DNA from: Schistocephalus solidus
Lineage: Eukaryota > Platyhelminthes > Cestoda > Diphyllobothriidea > Diphyllobothriidae
Assembly: GCA_017591395.1 (NCBI GenBank)
Contig: WEDG01003347.1
Coordinates: 1 to 64,000 of the forward strand
Direction: 5' to 3'
DNA: 64,000 nt
In this document: positions 59,501-64,000 of the stretch, piece after piece
Layout of the letters: every line of letters starts with the position of its first letter
Numbering within the stretch: position 1 is the stretch's first letter
The notes under the pieces: generated by a model
What the model was told of the DNA's origin: nothing
Database searches by the model: none
Seen by the model: the letters and a program-made list of their open reading frames with translations, nothing else
Position numbers and translations under genes: made by a program

Positions 59501-60236
59501 TGGAGTTAACAAATCCATTTCCAAACCTGCGGGGTATAAAAGACTGTTGAAAAGACTTTAGTGGCTTCAAGATACCCGGGCGCTTTAAATATCCTAATAA
59601 GCTGGGGAATTAAGTATCGAAACTGTGCATGATTGATTCAAAAGCAAGAAGCCCACTAATAAAGTTCCAATTTCGCAGTTAGCAAATTCTACCCATTCAA
59701 CTCTGAGCATGTAAGCTTGCAAAAAGTCTTTGGCCTCAGCATTTTTAGAGGCAATCTCAAAAATAAACGATTTTCTTGGTTATATAATAGATCATACTTA
59801 CAGCGCATGTATTAGCTGGAAGCACAGCCATGTAATTTTTCCAATATTATCTCACTGTAGGACACGGCTGCTAGGGATTTGGCTCATCAGTTGGTCCCCA
59901 GTATTTCCCGTGTGCTTTCAGTATATTCTATGGCCTAGAGCGCTGACCAAAAGCTTTGGCGAACGTCATGCAGCAACAGTGGGCTAACTGTATAGTATTC
60001 ATTTAACTGTCCACTGGCAGCCAGTATTATGTATGGAGGTGGCACGATGCACATATTGGCAGCACAGTTACCAGCTAAATGTCCTGGTCCCTGCTACGAT
60101 GGGTTCAACTCATCAGTGGGTCCCAGAGTAGACCCGTAAGAGCCTGGCAGTGCTCCTGATTTTTCCAATAATGTGTGCCCTTTTTTCCTGTTTGTTGCTC
60201 AATTGTATGTGCATGTTAAACAAGGCTCTTTTAGAG
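50575..60236 (+). other. Receptor intron 3 (about 9.7 kb)
   Basis: Holds Penelope-like terminal sequence at 57594-57720. The long frames at 51328-51780, 52200-52370, 57178-57504 and 58477-58737 have no family support. 60055-60135 belongs to a short repeat also at 37884 and 19140. Confidence 0.5.
57594..57720 (+). mobile_element. Penelope-like 3' terminal piece with hammerhead-like motif
   Basis: CTGATGA at 57600-57606, stem GGTTC/GAATC, then GAAACGTCA at 57626-57634, followed by AATAAAGCTCTTG and a CCTGGGACTCGCATTTTCGC segment also present near 19810. The flanks can pair as a 6-bp stem with wobbles (57594-57599 with 57634-57639). Confidence 0.5.
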
Positions 60237-60425
60237 TCCACCAAGACGGCAAGGGGAGTATCACTTGCGCTCGTCCAATTTCTCAATCTTCTACTTGACT
60301 TCAGTCCATTCGCGAAGATGTCTTTCAGTGAGCACGTATGGGGTCATACAGATGACCTGCTCGCCCTCTGTCATGCTTTCACTCCAGAAACCTGTAAGAC
60401 GGACAAGTTGGGATTGTTATTAAAC
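60237..60425 (+). CDS. CD36/SCARB-like scavenger receptor, exon d
   Basis: Encodes STKTARGVSLALVQFLNLLL, then DFSPFAKMSFSEHVWGHTDD and LLALCHAFTPETCKTDKLGL. The VWGHTDDLLAL block corresponds to the family's LWGY(K/R)D..L. The donor is AAC|GTGAGC in phase 0. The 5' edge is uncertain: AG at 60235-60236 (chosen) or at 60223-60224 keeps phase 0 with exon c, whereas the better-looking TTTTAG at 60231-60234 does not. The preceding intron is about 9.7 kb. Confidence 0.85.
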
Positions 60426-60509
60426 GTGAGCAACAGCAACTCTTGCAGTGATAACCCCCTAACAAAAAGCCATTCTTGAGGCAGTCACTGCGATCGCTTT
60501 TTGCTTCAG

Positions 60510-60601
60510 GTCAACAACTCTCTGGTGGGACCGTACGTTGTGGACAGCGGTCTGAAGAACAACTCCTATATCGGTCAGATCCTGTCGTATAAGAATCATA
60601 G
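60510..60601 (+). CDS. CD36/SCARB-like scavenger receptor, exon e
   Basis: Acceptor CGCTTTTTGCTTCAG and donor AG|GTAAGC. It encodes VNNSLVGPYVVDSGLKNNSY then IGQILSYKNH, matching the family's ..V.TG......G.I..WNG... segment. NNS sequons are potential glycosylation sites. The preceding intron is only 84 bp. Confidence 0.87.
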
Positions 60602-61726
60602 GTAAGCGATTGTCAGCTAATATTGCTTGATCGTGCTCGTGAGATAACGGATGGGAATAATGATTGCGTCTGCTGAATATGCAGGTCTATCAAAACCGAA
60701 ACCTTTTCTCTGTCCTAAATTTGACCCTGCCCATGCGAGCAGGCAAGATGTCAAGTTTGGTGAACTTAACTGTTTCATTATTTCTCATCAAACCAGTAAA
60801 ATAATATAAGTTGCATGAAAACATCAAACTTGAAAAACAGTCAGTTAATCACCGTCATGAGGAAATTGATTCAATAGTTAAAACATGTTAGAGCAAGGGC
60901 TTATTACAATTTAGTTCCATGAAGGACATGGGTAGGGGAGAAAAGGAGGCTAATCTGCCAGCAAGTAATGTCTACGTTTCATCGCCGTAATGCGACGTGG
61001 TAGGAGGTGGACACGAACGTCTAGCGCTTGATGTGGGCCAGAGAATTTTGAGAGTTTCAACTAACACCTGAAGGGAACCCAAGAGTTGGTTGATGATCCG
61101 CCTGGCCACCGCCTAGGTTGCTGCAAGTATCCTCTGACGCGGGGAGAGTGGGTGCCTCGCGGGCAACGTAGAGAGGACTCGAAATCCTTCTGACAGTCAT
61201 TGGCCATCAAGTGAGTCACAATCACACTAGTGGTGAACTTTTCCACACCTTGATCTTGCCATGTAGGCTGGTGCCATCGCAGCCTCTTGGATAGTGGCCT
61301 CTTCGTGTGGCCACTTTGGTCTGCCCTAGCGCAGCAAGTGAGGGCGCAGATGCATATTTAAATATCCTTGAAGGTCAGCCTGTCCTTATTTTAAATGTAA
61401 AAAAGCGGATTGCTTGAAAAAATAGTCCTTCCTTGACAGCTGGCTAATTACGCGCAATAGCCGTTCAAATGACGTTATAGTAGTTCGTTTACCGGGGCCC
61501 TCAAAAAATCACTGTGGATAATAACTTCTCCTTTTCAGCCGTTGGCATCTCCGGCTTCATGAGGAATGATTCAAAACCTGTGTTTACCAAACTTTATTTA
61601 TAAAACTGGTTAAAATTATTACATATTATTACAGTATCTGTTACTTACTCAGACTTAACCGTGTCTAAAACCAGGTTTTACACCATATCATTTCGTTCCT
61701 CAATTTTCGATTATTTTATGTTTTAG
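60602..61726 (+). other. Receptor intron 5 (1.1 kb)
   Basis: GTAAGC to TAG. It includes a GC-richer stretch at 61070-61345 that may be an unassigned repeat; no other copy was seen in the window. Confidence 0.6.
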
Positions 61727-61776
61727 TTCATTCAATATTTGGTCTTCAGCTGAAGCCAACTTAATTCAAGGAACAG
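61727..61776 (+). CDS. CD36/SCARB-like scavenger receptor, exon f (50 nt)
   Basis: Acceptor TTTTATGTTTTAG and donor ACAG|GTAAAT. With the AG carried over from exon e it reads SSFNIWSSAEANLIQGT, matching the family's W....CN.I.GTDG block. The exon is too short for ordinary ORF finding, but it fits both neighbours in phase. Confidence 0.87.
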
Positions 61777-62769
61777 GTAAATCCAGCGGATGTTTTTATA
61801 ATTCCCTTGCAACAGCTTTTGTCCAATTTAGCTTCACTGACTGTACCATTGATAAAGCATTAGATGCCAAGTGTAAATTTTTATAATAATTTTAAAGTCC
61901 GTGTAGATATGCTGTTAAAACTGCCAAAAACTTTTCCTGCCTTCAAATTGCATCTCTTTTTATTAATAATGTTGAGTACAAAATGTTTCCTAAAGCCGAA
62001 AGGACATGGATGTCAACCCATAGTTTTATATCAGTAAATGTTCAGCCTTTCTATAAGGTTATGTTTTGAAAACATTCTTTTTCGCTTGTAGAAAATAAAA
62101 GTGTGGTTGCTTCCTTCATCAGTCCGCTTACATTAGACATCAAGTGTGGATACGCAAAACCAATTGGGTGCGATTTGAATATGCATTGAACAGTAGCCTA
62201 GACTACATGTTCTGGTGGTGGATAAACGTGTCTTGGCTCCTAAAGCTGTAGGTAAATTAAATACGCAAGCATGCTAGCCTAGTGATTTATGCTCTGAAAT
62301 GGAAAGGAATATTAATGCGATGATTGGCTCGGCATGATTCGTCTATCGTTCGTGTCTGAAGGCATTATAGGACTCACAAGTGTGACCTGGCTATATGGAA
62401 TGGCAAGAGAAGAAGTTTGCATGATTTATGCTATTGCAGACGTGAATTGGGATAATTGCTGACACAAGTCCAAAAGTCCGAAACCTTAGGGATTAGGAGT
62501 AAAGCCAACGATTGTTAGAGTCCCAGTCGTAGCCTCAAGTATTCAAAGACACTCTGATATCCGTAAGAATTTAAAGACTTCAACTATCCAACAGCGCAGA
62601 AAATACCTCACCGCAAAAATGCAGCTTATCGTCTGATTTTTGAAATATGGTGCAAAAGGCATCCATTTTAGTTTTCATACAGCATTCTGTTAAAAGCCTC
62701 TGTTCGAACTACCTACTGCTGGAATTCGTAAAATGGACAACCTCTAGGTTAAATAGTTTTCTCTTTCAG
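61777..62769 (+). other. Receptor intron 6 (1.0 kb)
   Basis: GTAAAT to CAG. AT-rich, nothing recognisable. Confidence 0.6.
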
Positions 62770-62978
62770 ACGGAACACGATTCGCCCCTGATATACACCT
62801 CAACAGCACATTCAACATTTTTGTGCCAACTCTTTGCCGATCATTTCTGATGGAAGCATTCAGGGAAACAACGCCATCCAATTTTCAGCATCTACGGGTT
62901 CGTTTACTTGTTTCTCCTATGCACCGGCATCGGTCTCTGCAACCCAAACCCGACAGAGCAAACATTCTCCACTGCCGA
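62770..62978 (+). CDS. CD36/SCARB-like scavenger receptor, exon g (3' edge uncertain)
   Basis: Acceptor TTTTCTCTTTCAG. With the G from exon f it begins DGTRFAPDIHLNSTFNIFVP, then TLCRSFLMEAF, the conserved DG..F.P......F...CRS.Y segment. The frame stays open to a TAA at 62997-62999. No strong donor is visible before it (a weak GTTTTG lies at 62979), so the end is provisional. Sequence after CRS diverges from the family, which may reflect flatworm divergence or a frame problem near 62870. The C-terminal third, including the second membrane helix, is not seen and presumably lies beyond the window. Confidence 0.75.
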
Positions 62979-63639
62979 GTTTTGAGTTGCCGAGACTAAT
63001 TTGGGGTAGATTTCCTATCTTATCAAATGTCAACCGAAATCCTGCTCCAGGTTTTCGATTTCAAAAATTACTTAACTGGGGTTGTAATATTGATTATTAT
63101 GCAGCCTACTGCTTAGCTACATCAATCACGCCAGCCGGCTGGCATATTAATGAGCTTCTTTCTGATTGCCTGTAAAATCCATACTTCTGAAAAATGACTA
63201 AATTAGCAGTATGCATTTCTTTCGTTAAAATGCAATGCCCCTATAGATTCAAATAAATTTTATCTAAAGACATTTGCGAAAAAATATTTTTTTCTTGTCC
63301 CTTGGGTAGTAAGTTACGTCTTCTTCAAATTTATTAATTTAATCGCTGTTATCTTTTGGTTTTAAGAGGCTTATTATCAGGAGATTTGTAAGACCGTGAA
63401 ATGTTTGCTCATAATAAATCACATATGCAAATTTCTTAATCTCGCTTATAAATTATACAACGTGATCTACATCCCTTGCGTAGAGGAATATGTGGCTTTT
63501 TAGTGAGAGTGTATACAGCCTGAAGCTTGGAAGGCAAGTGTAACAACCGGTAGTGTTCAAAAGTATCCGAAAATTTAGAAAGTTTTCATCCCATCAGATA
63601 CTCTTGCTCGACGTACAGTATTTAAAGAAGACGTAATTT
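62979..63639. other. Probable intron sequence after exon g
   Basis: A 113-codon frame (62834-63175) overlaps exon g in another frame and shows no CD36 motifs. No C-terminal receptor exon was recognised. Confidence 0.35.
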
Positions 63640-64000
63640 ACTACCAAACGAGCCCAATAAGGGATAATTTCGTGTGTTTTCTATAAAATATATTTTAATT
63701 TTTAAGGGCATCGCAAATAACTGGGAAAATGTGTACTACTTAAGTAGTCTTTTTTACAGAATGTACATTTGACAGGCGAACGGAAATAAATTCAAGCAGA
63801 AGCCGGTATGCTGGCATGACTGAAATATTTTTGCATTCGGCTAAACAATAAGCAATGACACATCCCTACGTAAGTAATTTGTTCAAATCGAAAAAAATAT
63901 TTCAGAATTTTGGTGGACATTTCTTGAGGTAAGGAATCTACTGTATTTCTGCATATTACAGCACTGACCTTGCCCTGTTGAATTCTGAACTAATTCCGGA
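63640..64000. repeat. Older diverged repeat block, copy 3 (start)
   Basis: TTTTCTATAAAATATATTTTAA, GGCATCGCAAATA, CTTAAGTAGTCTTTTTTA and TTCAAGCAGAAGCCGGTATG follow the order of 3065-3200 (TTTTTCATAAAATATATTTG, ATGGCAAATGTAGG, AACTAGTCATTTTTTTA, TTCAAAAGCTGATATC) and 10840-10870. It continues past the window. Confidence 0.55.

Noticed and set aside
62834..63175. 113-codon frame as the receptor's continuation
   Set aside because: It is in a different frame from exon g and lacks CD36 motifs; the exon g frame keeps DGTRF and CRS.

Overview
This window reads as nuclear DNA of a parasitic flatworm. A tapeworm of the Diphyllobothriidea (Spirometra/Schistocephalus type) is my best guess, by inference from the repeat families; I could not run a search. 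The evidence is eukaryotic: AT-rich, intron-dominated sequence with GT-AG exons of one split gene, degenerate non-LTR and Penelope-like retroelements, and many dispersed repeats. I see no bacterial operon, rRNA gene or intact tRNA gene. Nearly all long open frames are chance frames or broken transposon frames.

Layout. 1-2122: seven tandem ~311-bp units, each with a tRNA-like Pol III head (box A and box B) followed by a hammerhead-ribozyme-like fold. This is the most interesting object in the window. 2123-5250 and 9342-12290: two copies of a ~3-kb repeat block; the first ~0.85 kb is nearly identical between copies and the rest is strongly diverged. A third diverged copy starts near 63640. 8530-9341: a nest of the same tRNA/hammerhead element in alternating orientations around (TA)n tracts. 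11523-11817, 15225-15600, 23770-24310 and 42195-42510: copies of a GC-rich dispersed element. 15690-18238 (minus): a decayed LINE with endonuclease, reverse transcriptase and C-terminal zinc-knuckle remains. 18590-19095: two diverged tandem units of the tRNA/hammerhead family. 20155-20470 and 57594-57720: Penelope-like terminal pieces. 21487-22262 and 25798-26328: a young duplication. 29981-30925 and 34960-36560: Penelope-like reverse transcriptase relics, the second inside an inverted duplication.

42664 to at least 62980 (plus): a CD36/SCARB-type scavenger receptor gene. Seven exons are identifiable by phase-consistent splice sites and family motifs: N-terminal membrane segment, NPNEIL...EVGPY, AKENVT, VWGH, the DGTRF and CRS regions. 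The start exon and the C-terminal third are not identified in the window. Introns reach ~9.7 kb and hold repeat debris.

Biologically, the receptor gene is the only host gene I can defend. The rest is mobile-element sediment, in which a tRNA-promoted, hammerhead-bearing short retroelement resembling the Sm-alpha repeats of schistosomes has been amplified both dispersed and head-to-tail.
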